This document shows positions 1-7,148 of a stretch of DNA of 11,273 bases, piece by piece; within the stretch, counting starts at the first letter, position 1, and every line of letters starts with the position of its first letter. Made by a program: the position numbers and the translations under genes. The stretch is from Pseudomonadota bacterium (GTDB lineage Bacteria; Pseudomonadota; Gammaproteobacteria; Xanthomonadales; Xanthomonadaceae): NCBI GenBank assembly GCA_023457475.1, contig JAEWLO010000112.1, positions 1 through 11,273 on the forward strand, written 5' to 3'. Below the pieces are notes generated by a model that was not told the origin of the DNA, made no database searches, and worked only from the letters and a program-made list of their open reading frames with translations.

Positions 1-25
1 CCGCAACACCGTGCCCGCCTTCTGA
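1..25 (+). CDS. possible 3' end of an upstream gene (partial)
   Basis: One frame runs open from the window edge to a TGA at 23-25 and would encode a C-terminus ending RNTVPAF. Only seven codons are visible, so the product cannot be named and the frame could be chance. Two things favour it weakly: codons such as CGC AAC ACC GTG are typical of this genome, and the GC-rich hairpin begins just 12 bases later. If real, it is a same-strand gene before the receptor and could share its transcript. Confidence 0.3.
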
Positions 26-37
26 AACCCAACACCG

Positions 38-64
38 CCCCCCCCCCCCTCCTGCGCGGGGGGG
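38..64. repeat. 12-C homopolymer tract and G7 run forming a GC hairpin
   Basis: An uninterrupted run of 12 C occupies 38-49, followed by eight bases (50-57) and a run of 7 G at 58-64. The last seven C can pair with the seven G around an 8-base loop. There is no T-tract, so it is not a classical intrinsic terminator. It lies 57 bp before the receptor ATG. Long poly-C or poly-G tracts before surface-protein genes are known slippage switches in other bacteria; whether this one varies is not shown here. A homopolymer length error in the assembly is also possible. Confidence 0.6.
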
Positions 65-106
65 CCACCCAACCGCGTCTGCTTTCCGGAATCCGGAGAT
101 ATCGCC

Positions 107-2839
107 ATGACCCGTAGTTCATCCCGCACCCTGCTTTCCCTGGCCATCCTGTCCGCACTTGCCCTGCCCGCCCTGGCGCAGGCACAGGACGCGGGTGCGG
201 CCGACCAGCCCACAGGCCAGCAGGCCGCCATCGACCTGGACACGGTCACGGTGACCGCGCTCCGCCAGAGTCTTGAGACCGCCCAGACGATCAAGCAGGA
301 GGCGGCAATGGTCGTCGACTCGATCGTTGCTGAAGATATCGGCAAGCTGCCCGACAACAGCGTGGCCGACGCGCTGCAGCGCGTGACCGGCGTGCAGATC
401 GCCCAGGGCAGCCAGGGCGAGACCACCGGTGTGGTGATCCGCGGTCTGCCGAACGTGGTCAGCACCCTCAACGGGCGCGAGATCTTCAGCGGCTCCGGCC
501 GTGGCTATGCGTTCCAGAACCTGCCGGCCACCGCCATCAAGAGCGTGAACGTCTACAAGAGCAGCGAGGCCAGCCTGCCGCTGGGCGGCATCGCCGGCCT
601 GGTGGACATCCAGCTGCGCCGCCCGCTGGACTTCGAAGGGGCCCAGATTGCCGGCACCGTCACCGGCACGCACAGCAAGTACGGTGGCGATGTTGACCCA
701 TCAGCCAGCCTGCTGCTGAGCAACCGCTGGGACACGGACGCGGGCGAGATCGGCGCGATGGTCAACTTCGGCTACATCGGCAAGCGCTATGCCTACGATG
801 CGGTGTGGGGCGACTTCCCGAAGGTGCTGGAAAATCCGGACGGCACCCCGATGCGCACCGATGCAGGCGATCTGATCGCCGCGCCGAATGGCTGGGGCAC
901 CAACTACAACCAGGGCGACCGCGACCGCAGCGCCTTCAACTACGCCCTGCAGTGGAAGCCGACCGAAAACACCGAGGTCTACCTCGAGGGCCTGTACGAC
1001 TACGTCCGCGACAACTACGACCAGGCCTTCTTCTTCAGCTTCCCGGTCGGTGCGGTGCCGCCGAGCAGCCTGCAGGTGGGCAACAACTGCTATGCCAACC
1101 AGCTGGCCGGCCCGCTGCAGGGACAGACCATCTGCGACGCCAATGGCGGATCGTGGACCGGGGACACCTACGCGGCCAGCAGCACCCAGGCGCACAAGCA
1201 GCGCGGACAGGACATCCAGAACGCGCTGGGCTTCAAGTGGCGTGGCGACCAGCTGCGCCTGTCCACCGAAGTGGCGCGCACCTCCGGTTACTACCGCGAT
1301 GAGAACTTCATCATCGACACCTTCCTGAGCGGGCCGATCACCACCAACTGGGCGGGCACATCGGGCAAGCACCAGAGCTGGCAGCTCGCGGGCGACCCGG
1401 GCATGGATCCATCGCGCTTCTATCTCAACGGCCTGTTCCAGACCTGGGGCGAGTCGCGCGGCGAAGAGAACAGCTGGCGCGGTGACGGCGTGTTCGAGTT
1501 CCTCGACGGCCCGATCGCCAACATCCAGTTCGGTCTGCGCTACGCCGACCGCAATGCCAGCGCCAAGGGCAGCGTGGAAATCAGCACCCCGCCCCCGGGC
1601 GGTGCCGGTACCGGCAACATCACGGCAACACCCAACCCCGCCAACCAGGTGGTCGGCCTGTTCCCGGCCAACAGCTTCTTCTGCACCAAGCAGGGTAATT
1701 CGGCACTGACCCAGTCCTTCCTCACCCCCTGCTACGACTACCTCATCGGCAATGCCGACGCGCTGCGTTCCTACTATGGCCTGCCGGACGGCCTGGCCGC
1801 CGAGAACCCCGGGCGCTTCTTCGATATCCAGGAGCGCAAGAGCGCCGGCTATCTCCAGGCCAAGTACGACTTTGACATCGGCAGCGTGCGCGTGGACGGC
1901 CTGGTCGGCGTGCGTGCGGAGCAGATCAAGCGCGAACTGAACGCCTATTCGTTCGATGCCAGCACCGGCGTCTACAGCGCCATCACCCGCGACACGAAGG
2001 ACACCAACACCCTGCCCAATGCCAGCTTGAACGTACACTTCAACGAGCAGTGGCAGCTGCGTGTGCTGGCCGCCAAGACCCTGAGCTACCCGGACTTCGG
2101 CGCGCTCAACCCGTCGATCTCGTTGAACCCGGGCACGGTCAACCGCGCAGGCGCGGCCAGCAGCGGCAACCCGGACCTGAGCCCGATCAAGTCGACCAAC
2201 TACGACATGTCGCTGGAGTGGTACTTCTCCCCGGTCGGCTATGCCAGCGCCGGCGTGTTCTACCGCGACATCGACGGCTACATCCAGAACTACATCACCA
2301 ATGTGGTCATTGCCGGCGAAGACTACGAGCTGTCCTCGCCGCAGAGCGCGGGCAGCGGCCATCTGCAGGGCGTGGAGCTGGCTTACCAGCAGACCTTCGA
2401 CTTCCTGCCCGGTGCCTGGGGTGGTCTGGGCGCGCAGTTGAACTACACCTACATCGAGGGCGACACCAAATCGCCCGAGTTCATCGGTGGCCCGGTGATC
2501 TCCCGTCCGCTGCAGAACGTCTCCAAGAACAACTACAACGCGGTGCTGTTCTACGAAAACTTCGGGCTGTCGGCCCGCCTGGCCTACGGCTACCGCAGCC
2601 GCTACATCGATTTCTTCACCCAGCCCACCGTGGCGGGCACCGAAGATCAGGTGGAACCGGCCAGCTCGCTGGACTTCTCGATCAGCTACGACATGACCCC
2701 GCGCACGACCGTGGTGCTCTCGGCCACCAACCTGCTCGGCAACAACCTGCACCAGTTCTGGGGCAGCGGCGACTCGCGACCGCGCGATATCCGCTACCAG
2801 GACAAGACCTTCGGCCTGGGCTTCCGGTTCAAGCTGTGA
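107..2839 (+). CDS. TonB-dependent outer-membrane receptor (carbohydrate-uptake type)
   Basis: This is a 910-residue ligand-gated outer-membrane beta-barrel powered by TonB-ExbB-ExbD. A signal peptide covers about residues 1-26 (basic MTRSSSR, a hydrophobic core, then ALAQA before QDAG). A TonB-box-like TVTVT lies at 47-51. The plug is about 55-175, with DSIVAEDIGKLPDNSVADAL, IRGLP, LNGRE and a VNVYKSSEASLPLGGIAG stretch typical of Caulobacter-type receptors. The rest is barrel, ending in the aromatic signature GLGFRFKL. Two local cysteine pairs (C328/C343 and C526/C542) probably form disulfides in external loops. There is no FecR-interacting N-terminal extension. The start has GGAGA at 95-99, seven bases before the ATG. 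Lying beside a sugar operon, it resembles the receptors of xanthomonad carbohydrate-utilisation loci. The likely ligand is a galactose- or arabinose-containing oligosaccharide, by context only. Confidence 0.95.
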   Translation: MTRSSSRTLLSLAILSALALPALAQAQDAGAADQPTGQQAAIDLDTVTVTALRQSLETAQTIKQEAAMVVDSIVAEDIGKLPDNSVADALQRVTGVQIAQGSQGETTGVVIRGLPNVVSTLNGREIFSGSGRGYAFQNLPATAIKSVNVYKSSEASLPLGGIAGLVDIQLRRPLDFEGAQIAGTVTGTHSKYGGDVDPSASLLLSNRWDTDAGEIGAMVNFGYIGKRYAYDAVWGDFPKVLENPDGTPMRTDAGDLIAAPNGWGTNYNQGDRDRSAFNYALQWKPTENTEVYLEGLYDYVRDNYDQAFFFSFPVGAVPPSSLQVGNNCYANQLAGPLQGQTICDANGGSWTGDTYAASSTQAHKQRGQDIQNALGFKWRGDQLRLSTEVARTSGYYRDENFIIDTFLSGPITTNWAGTSGKHQSWQLAGDPGMDPSRFYLNGLFQTWGESRGEENSWRGDGVFEFLDGPIANIQFGLRYADRNASAKGSVEISTPPPGGAGTGNITATPNPANQVVGLFPANSFFCTKQGNSALTQSFLTPCYDYLIGNADALRSYYGLPDGLAAENPGRFFDIQERKSAGYLQAKYDFDIGSVRVDGLVGVRAEQIKRELNAYSFDASTGVYSAITRDTKDTNTLPNASLNVHFNEQWQLRVLAAKTLSYPDFGALNPSISLNPGTVNRAGAASSGNPDLSPIKSTNYDMSLEWYFSPVGYASAGVFYRDIDGYIQNYITNVVIAGEDYELSSPQSAGSGHLQGVELAYQQTFDFLPGAWGGLGAQLNYTYIEGDTKSPEFIGGPVISRPLQNVSKNNYNAVLFYENFGLSARLAYGYRSRYIDFFTQPTVAGTEDQVEPASSLDFSISYDMTPRTTVVLSATNLLGNNLHQFWGSGDSRPRDIRYQDKTFGLGFRFKL

Positions 2840-2878
2840 TGATGGAGCACCTGAACATGGCCGGCCCCCTGCCACCGC

Positions 2879-2897
2879 CCTTTTGTCGGATAATAGG
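2879..2897. promoter_or_regulatory. candidate FadR/GntR-type operator over a -10-like element
   Basis: An imperfect 19-bp dyad is centred on G2888, with 7 of 9 position pairs complementary. Its core TTGTCGGATAA (2883-2893) fits the FadR-subfamily consensus TNGTNNNACNA at all but one fixed position. It also resembles the inverted repeat I recall for E. coli DgoR (TTGTA-S-TACAA). A GATAAT -10-like hexamer at 2889-2894 overlaps it, but I see no convincing -35. It lies 41 bp before the regulator's start, a sensible position for autoregulation of the whole operon. The rest of the 99-bp gap shows no clear terminator for the receptor gene. Confidence 0.45.
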
Positions 2898-2938
2898 AGT
2901 GACCGCAGTCCGCGGAGCACTCAGCCAAAAGGACATCT

Positions 2939-3655
2939 GTGAAACGGATCGAAGTACGCAATCTGTACGACCAGGTCGCCCAGGAGATCGGGCAGCGGAT
3001 CATCAGTGGCGCACTTCAGCCGGGCGAATTCCTGCCCAAGGAAGAGCTGCTGGCGCAGACGCTGTCAGTCAGCCGCTCGGCGTTGCGCGAGGGCCTGAAG
3101 GTGCTGGGTTCCAAGGGGCTGATCGAAACGAAGCAGAAGACCGGTTCGCGTGTGCGCGAGCCGCGTCACTGGAAGCAGCTGGACAGCGACATCCTGGCGT
3201 GGCGTTGCGCGTTGATGCCCACCCAGGACTTCGTGGAGAAGCTGGTGGAGATGCGCGAGGTGATCGAGCCTGCGGCAGCCGCCTCGGCGGCAGAACGGCG
3301 TTCGCCCGCGCAGCTGGCGAAGATCAAGGCCGCGTACCAGGCAATGGCCGATGCCATCGACCAGGACGCCTGGGCCAAGGCCGACCTGGCCTTTCACGAG
3401 AGTGTGCTGGAAGCCACCAACAACGAGCTGCTGGCGTCGTTGTTCTCGGTGATCGACGCGGCGCTGGGCACGTTCTTCCTGCTTTCCGCGCAGACCGCCA
3501 AGGACTTCAAGTACTCGCTGCCGCGTCACTTCGACGTGTACGACGCCATCCGGCAGAAGCAGCCGGACGCGGCGCGTGCCGCCATGCTGGACATGATTGC
3601 CGACTCCCGCGCGAACCTGAAGGGCATTCGCGCCGGGAAGAAAACCCCTCGATAA
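2939..3655 (+). CDS. GntR/FadR-family (FCD) repressor, DgoR-like
   Basis: This is a 238-residue cytoplasmic transcription regulator. The N-terminal winged helix-turn-helix is about residues 5-73 (DQVAQEIGQRIISGALQPGE, LPKEELLAQ, VSRSALREGLKVL, then the wing KTGSRV). The all-alpha FCD effector domain is about 95-230. Candidate metal or effector ligands are D149 and H153 (DLAFHESV), N161 and H197. The last His common in FCD proteins is absent (MIADSRANL), as I recall is also true of E. coli DgoR. The linker sequence WKQLDSDILAW likewise matches DgoR. The start is GTG with AAAAGGA at 2927-2933, five bases upstream. dgoA starts 10 bp after its stop, so it probably represses its own operon until galactonate or a derivative binds. 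The effector is inferred from the neighbours. Confidence 0.9.
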   Translation: MKRIEVRNLYDQVAQEIGQRIISGALQPGEFLPKEELLAQTLSVSRSALREGLKVLGSKGLIETKQKTGSRVREPRHWKQLDSDILAWRCALMPTQDFVEKLVEMREVIEPAAAASAAERRSPAQLAKIKAAYQAMADAIDQDAWAKADLAFHESVLEATNNELLASLFSVIDAALGTFFLLSAQTAKDFKYSLPRHFDVYDAIRQKQPDAARAAMLDMIADSRANLKGIRAGKKTPR

Positions 3656-3665
3656 AGGAACGACC

Positions 3666-4301
3666 ATGAGCGCCGCCTGGATGCAACCCCTCCCATTGGT
3701 TGCCATCCTGCGCGGGCTCACCCCGCAGGAAGCCCCCGCCATCGGTGATGCGCTGGCGGAGGCTGGCTTCCACATTCTGGAAGTGCCACTCAACTCGCCG
3801 GAGCCGCTGCAGAGCATCGAACTGCTCGCCAGGCAGCTGGGCGACCGCTGCCTGATCGGTGCCGGCACCGTGCTGACCACCGAACAGGTGGACGAGGTGG
3901 CCGATGCCGGTGGGCGCATCATCGTGATGCCGCATGCGGACGTGGAGGTCATCGCCCACGCACACGCGAAGGGCCTGCGCTGCACGCCCGGCGTGGCCAC
4001 GCCCACCGAAGCCTTCGCCGCGCTGCGCGCCGGCGCTGACGCGCTGAAGATGTTCCCGGCCGAGCAGCTGCCGCCCCCGGTGCTGAAAGCGTGGTCCAGC
4101 GTGCTGCCCAAGGGCACGCCGCTGCTGCCGGTGGGCGGCATCACGCCCGAACGCATGGCCGTCTACCGTCAGGCCGGAGCCGCCGGTTTCGGCATCGGCT
4201 CCGCGTTGTACGCCCCCAAGACGCCCGCCGCTGAAGTGGCCCGCCGCGCGCGCGCCTTCATCGACGCCTGGAACAGCACGAACACGGACACCGCCGCATG
4301 A
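3666..4301 (+). CDS. dgoA: 2-dehydro-3-deoxy-6-phosphogalactonate aldolase DgoA
   Basis: This is a 211-residue class I aldolase of the KDPG/KDPGal family. It cleaves 2-keto-3-deoxy-6-phosphogalactonate to pyruvate and D-glyceraldehyde 3-phosphate, the last step of the De Ley-Doudoroff pathway. Visible motifs are AILRGLTPQEA with R16, EVPLNSPEPLQSI with the acidic E39, LIGAGTVL, CTPGVATPTEA, the Schiff-base lysine K128 in ALKMFPAE, and the phosphate-site loops PVGGITPE and GFGIGSALY. PLNSP is characteristic of the galactonate branch rather than the gluconate-type Eda enzymes. Length is normal. AAGGA at 3655-3659 sits six bases before the ATG. Its stop overlaps the dgoD start (ATGA). It needs a phosphorylated substrate, but no kinase gene is present in the window. 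Confidence 0.94.
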   Translation: MSAAWMQPLPLVAILRGLTPQEAPAIGDALAEAGFHILEVPLNSPEPLQSIELLARQLGDRCLIGAGTVLTTEQVDEVADAGGRIIVMPHADVEVIAHAHAKGLRCTPGVATPTEAFAALRAGADALKMFPAEQLPPPVLKAWSSVLPKGTPLLPVGGITPERMAVYRQAGAAGFGIGSALYAPKTPAAEVARRARAFIDAWNSTNTDTAA

Positions 4302-5446
4302 AAATCACCGCCATCACCACCTTCATGGTGCCCCCACGTTGGCTCTTCGTCCGTATCGACACCGACGCCGGCATCAGCGGCTGGGGTGAACCCATCGTGG
4401 AAGGCCGCGCACATACCGTGGCCGCCGCCGTGGAAGAACTCTCGGATTATCTGATCGGCAAGGATCCCCGCCATATCGAGGATCACTGGAATGTGCTGTA
4501 CCGCGGGGGGTTCTACCGTGGCGGCCCGATCCTGATGAGCGCCCTGGCCGGCCTCGACCAGGCGCTGTGGGATATCCACGGCAAGGCCCTGGGCGTGCCG
4601 GTGCACCAGTTGCTGGGCGGTCCGGTGCGCGACCGCATCCGCGTGTATTCGTGGATCGGCGGCGACCGTCCCGCCGACACCGCCCGCGCGGCCAAGGAAG
4701 CAGTGGCGCGTGGCTTTACTGCCGTGAAGATGAACGCCACCGAGGAAGTGCAGTTCGTCGACACGCACGACAAGGTCACAAAAGTGCTGGAGAACGTGCA
4801 GGCGGTACGTGACGCGGTCGGCCCCGGCGTGGGCCTGGCAGTGGACTTCCATGGACGTGTGCACAAGCCGATGGCGAAAGTGCTGATGCGTGAGCTGAGC
4901 CCGTTCGGCTTGATGTTCATCGAAGAACCCGTGCTGTCTGAACACCTGGAATGCATTCCGGAACTGGCGGCCCTCTCCCCCGCCCCGATTGCCCTGGGTG
5001 AACGCCTCTATTCTCGGTTCGATTTCAAGCGCGTGCTGCAGACCGGCGGCGTCGACATCCTGCAGCCGGATCCCTCGCATTCCGGCGGCATCACCGAAAC
5101 CCGCAAGATCGCGGCCATGGCCGAGGCCTACGACGTAGCCGTTGCCCTGCATTGTCCGCTCGGCCCCATCGCGCTGGCCGCCAACCTGCAGCTGGACGCG
5201 GTCTGCTATAACGCCTTCATCCAGGAGCAGAGCCTGGGCATCCATTACAACGCCAGCAACGACCTGCTCGATTACCTCGTGGACCGCTCGCCGTTCGACT
5301 ACAAGGAAGGCTTCGTCACGATTCCGGACGGCCCGGGCCTGGGTATCGAGATCAACCAGGCCTACGTCGATGAACGTGCGGCGGAAGGCCACCGCTGGCG
5401 CAATCCCATCTGGCGTCATGCCGATGGCAGCGTGGCCGAGTGGTGA
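4298..5446 (+). CDS. dgoD: D-galactonate dehydratase DgoD
   Basis: This is a 382-residue enolase-superfamily enzyme that dehydrates D-galactonate to 2-keto-3-deoxy-D-galactonate with Mg2+. It is the same length as E. coli DgoD and aligns without visible gaps, so the catalytic residues keep E. coli numbering: metal ligands D183, E209 (FIEEPV) and E235 (LGERLYS), H185 in DFHGRV, the D258/H285 pair (LQPDPSH and LHCPLGP) and E310. PPRW near the N-terminus, GGPILMSALAGLDQALWDI and the C-terminal WRNPIWRH with SVAEW are further DgoD signatures. The ATG overlaps the dgoA stop, with only a weak upstream ribosome site, which suggests translational coupling. This strong match anchors the assignment of the operon to galactonate. 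Confidence 0.96.
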   Translation: MKITAITTFMVPPRWLFVRIDTDAGISGWGEPIVEGRAHTVAAAVEELSDYLIGKDPRHIEDHWNVLYRGGFYRGGPILMSALAGLDQALWDIHGKALGVPVHQLLGGPVRDRIRVYSWIGGDRPADTARAAKEAVARGFTAVKMNATEEVQFVDTHDKVTKVLENVQAVRDAVGPGVGLAVDFHGRVHKPMAKVLMRELSPFGLMFIEEPVLSEHLECIPELAALSPAPIALGERLYSRFDFKRVLQTGGVDILQPDPSHSGGITETRKIAAMAEAYDVAVALHCPLGPIALAANLQLDAVCYNAFIQEQSLGIHYNASNDLLDYLVDRSPFDYKEGFVTIPDGPGLGIEINQAYVDERAAEGHRWRNPIWRHADGSVAEW

Positions 5447-5460
5447 GCGCGGAGATGCCC

Positions 5461-6216
5461 ATGACGCGTTATCCCAGCCTCAGCGGCCGTGCCGTTCTGG
5501 TCACCGGCGGCGCGACCGGTATCGGGGCTGCCTTTGTCGAACACTTCGCCCGCCTGGGCGCGAAAGTGGTCTTCCTGGACATCGACGACAGCGGCGCGCA
5601 GGCGCTGCTGGACGGCCTGGCCGATGTCGCCACCCTGCCCGTCTATCTGCACTGCGACATCACCGATATTGCCGCCTTCCAGGCGGCCATCGCCGAAGGC
5701 CGCCGTCAGGTGGGCCCATTCTCGGTGCTGGTCAACAATGCCGCCAATGACGTCCGACACACTTTGGCCGATACCCGCGTGGCCGACTTCGAGCGCAACG
5801 TGGCGGTGAACCTGCGTCACCAGTACTTCGCCATCCAGGCGGTGGTGCCGGACATGAAGGCGCTGGGCGGCGGCTCCATCATCTGCCTGGGTTCCACCGG
5901 GTGGATGATCAAGAACAGCGGCTACCCGATGTACGCCATGGCCAAGTCCGCCGTGCACGGCCTGGTGAATGGTCTGGCGCGTGAGTTGGGGCAGGACTAC
6001 ATCCGCATCAATGCGCTGGTGCCCGGCTGGGTGATCACCGAGAAGCAGCAGCGGCTGTGGCTGGACGAGGAAGGTGAAGCCCAGCTGCGACGCTCGCAGT
6101 GCCTGCCCGGCTACCTGCGCGCGGACGATCTCGCCCGCGCCGCGCTGTTCCTCGCGGCGGACGACAGCCGCATGTGCACTGGCCAGGACTTCATCGTGGA
6201 CGGAGGCTGGGTATGA
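5461..6216 (+). CDS. SDR-family aldose 1-dehydrogenase (probable galactose dehydrogenase)
   Basis: This is a classical short-chain dehydrogenase of 251 residues. The Rossmann motif TGGATGIG is at 15-22, and D40 ends beta-2 (FLDI), which favours NAD+ over NADP+. NNAAND is at 92-97, and N117, S145, Y158 and K162 form the catalytic set (YAMAK). The C-terminus GQDFIVDGGWV is typical of the family. The frame is open from GTG codons at 5440 and 5443. I chose ATG 5461 because GGAGA at 5451-5455 lies five bases before it and the fold begins a few residues later. Beside a lactonase, DgoD and DgoA, the likely reaction is D-galactose to D-galactono-1,4-lactone. Sugar dehydrogenases of this type often also take L-arabinose, which shares the C1-C4 configuration. 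Substrate is inferred from context. Confidence 0.85.
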   Translation: MTRYPSLSGRAVLVTGGATGIGAAFVEHFARLGAKVVFLDIDDSGAQALLDGLADVATLPVYLHCDITDIAAFQAAIAEGRRQVGPFSVLVNNAANDVRHTLADTRVADFERNVAVNLRHQYFAIQAVVPDMKALGGGSIICLGSTGWMIKNSGYPMYAMAKSAVHGLVNGLARELGQDYIRINALVPGWVITEKQQRLWLDEEGEAQLRRSQCLPGYLRADDLARAALFLAADDSRMCTGQDFIVDGGWV

Positions 6217-7148
6217 ACGGCCCGGTTCGTGTTGCCGTGCCTGCAGGCAACACGCTGGGCGAAGGGGTGCTCTGGTGTGATCGGGAGCAGGCGGTGTACT
6301 GGACGGATATCGCCCAGTCGCACCTGTGGCGGTTCCGGCCCGCGGACGGTGAGGTGGCCAGTTGGCCGATGCCGGAGCGGCTGGCTGCCATTGCCTTGTG
6401 CGAGGCGGAGGGGTGGTTGTTGCTGGCGTTGGCGACCAGGTTGGCGTTCTTCCATCCGGCGCGCAACGAGGTGCGGCCGGCGCTACCGGGTTCGTCGGCA
6501 ACGCACGATCCCGTCCCACCATTGGCACCGTTGCACACCCGTGCCAACGACGGTGCATGTGACCGCCAGGGTCGCTTCGTCTTCGGCATGCTGCATGAGC
6601 CGGCCGCCGGCCCGAAGCAGCCGATCGCCCCCTTCTATCGCCTCAACGCCGATCTCAGCCTTCAGCGCCTGCCGTTGCCGACGGTCGCCATCTCCAACAG
6701 CATTGCCTTCAGTCCCAGCGGCGACACGATGTACTTCTGTGACTCACTGCAGAAGCAGATCCTGCAGTGCGCCTACGGCGATACGCTCGGTCCGGTTTCG
6801 GTCTTCGCGGACCTGCGCAACGAACCCGGCGAGCCCGACGGCAGTGCCGTCGATGCCGAAGGCGGCCTCTGGAACGCCCGGTGGGGTGATGTTCGCGTTG
6901 TCCGCTACCTTCCGGACGGCCGCGAAGACCGGTCCGTGCCGGTGCCGGCCATGCAGCCCACGCGCCCGGCGTTCGGCGGTGCCGATCGCCGCACGCTGTT
7001 CATCACCAGCGCGCACGACGGCCTCGATTCGGTCGCGCGGGCGCTCGACCCCCTTGCTGGACATCTGTTTGCCACTGACGTCGGCGTTGCCGGGCTCCCG
7101 GAGCCCCGCTTCGCCGGCAATCCCGATACTCTCGCGGAGCTTCCATGA
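6213..7148 (+). CDS. SMP-30/gluconolactonase-family sugar lactonase
   Basis: This is a 311-residue six-bladed beta-propeller lactonase, probably hydrolysing galactono-lactone to D-galactonate in the cytoplasm. By family comparison, metal ligands are E17 (LGEGVLW), N162 (SNSIAFS) and D209 (EPDGSAVD), with substrate-side R110, N112 and D113 in TRANDG followed by DRQGRF. YFCDS, VDAEGGLWNARWG and FITSA mark later blades. The usual Asn-Gly at the second metal site is Asn-Ser here. The frame is open 38 codons further upstream, but that part overlaps the dehydrogenase. The ATG at 6213 has GGAGG six bases before it and overlaps the preceding stop (ATGA). There is no signal peptide. It would relieve lactone accumulation after the dehydrogenase step. 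Confidence 0.9.
   Translation: MNGPVRVAVPAGNTLGEGVLWCDREQAVYWTDIAQSHLWRFRPADGEVASWPMPERLAAIALCEAEGWLLLALATRLAFFHPARNEVRPALPGSSATHDPVPPLAPLHTRANDGACDRQGRFVFGMLHEPAAGPKQPIAPFYRLNADLSLQRLPLPTVAISNSIAFSPSGDTMYFCDSLQKQILQCAYGDTLGPVSVFADLRNEPGEPDGSAVDAEGGLWNARWGDVRVVRYLPDGREDRSVPVPAMQPTRPAFGGADRRTLFITSAHDGLDSVARALDPLAGHLFATDVGVAGLPEPRFAGNPDTLAELP

Noticed and set aside
701..2920. Long open frame on the minus strand opposite the receptor gene (739 codons)
   Set aside because: It mirrors the receptor frame as expected in GC-rich DNA, has a low-complexity Val/Ala/Arg composition and no recognisable domain, and the plus-strand receptor is unambiguous.
4169..5419. 416-codon minus-strand frame opposite dgoD
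   Set aside because: It is antisense to a dehydratase whose catalytic residues all align with E. coli DgoD. The antisense product is His/Ala/Gly/Val-rich with no motif.
6099..6212. N-terminal extension of the lactonase frame
   Set aside because: These 38 codons lie inside the dehydrogenase gene and encode Arg/Pro-rich sequence, while ATG 6213 has a strong ribosome site and an ATGA overlap.
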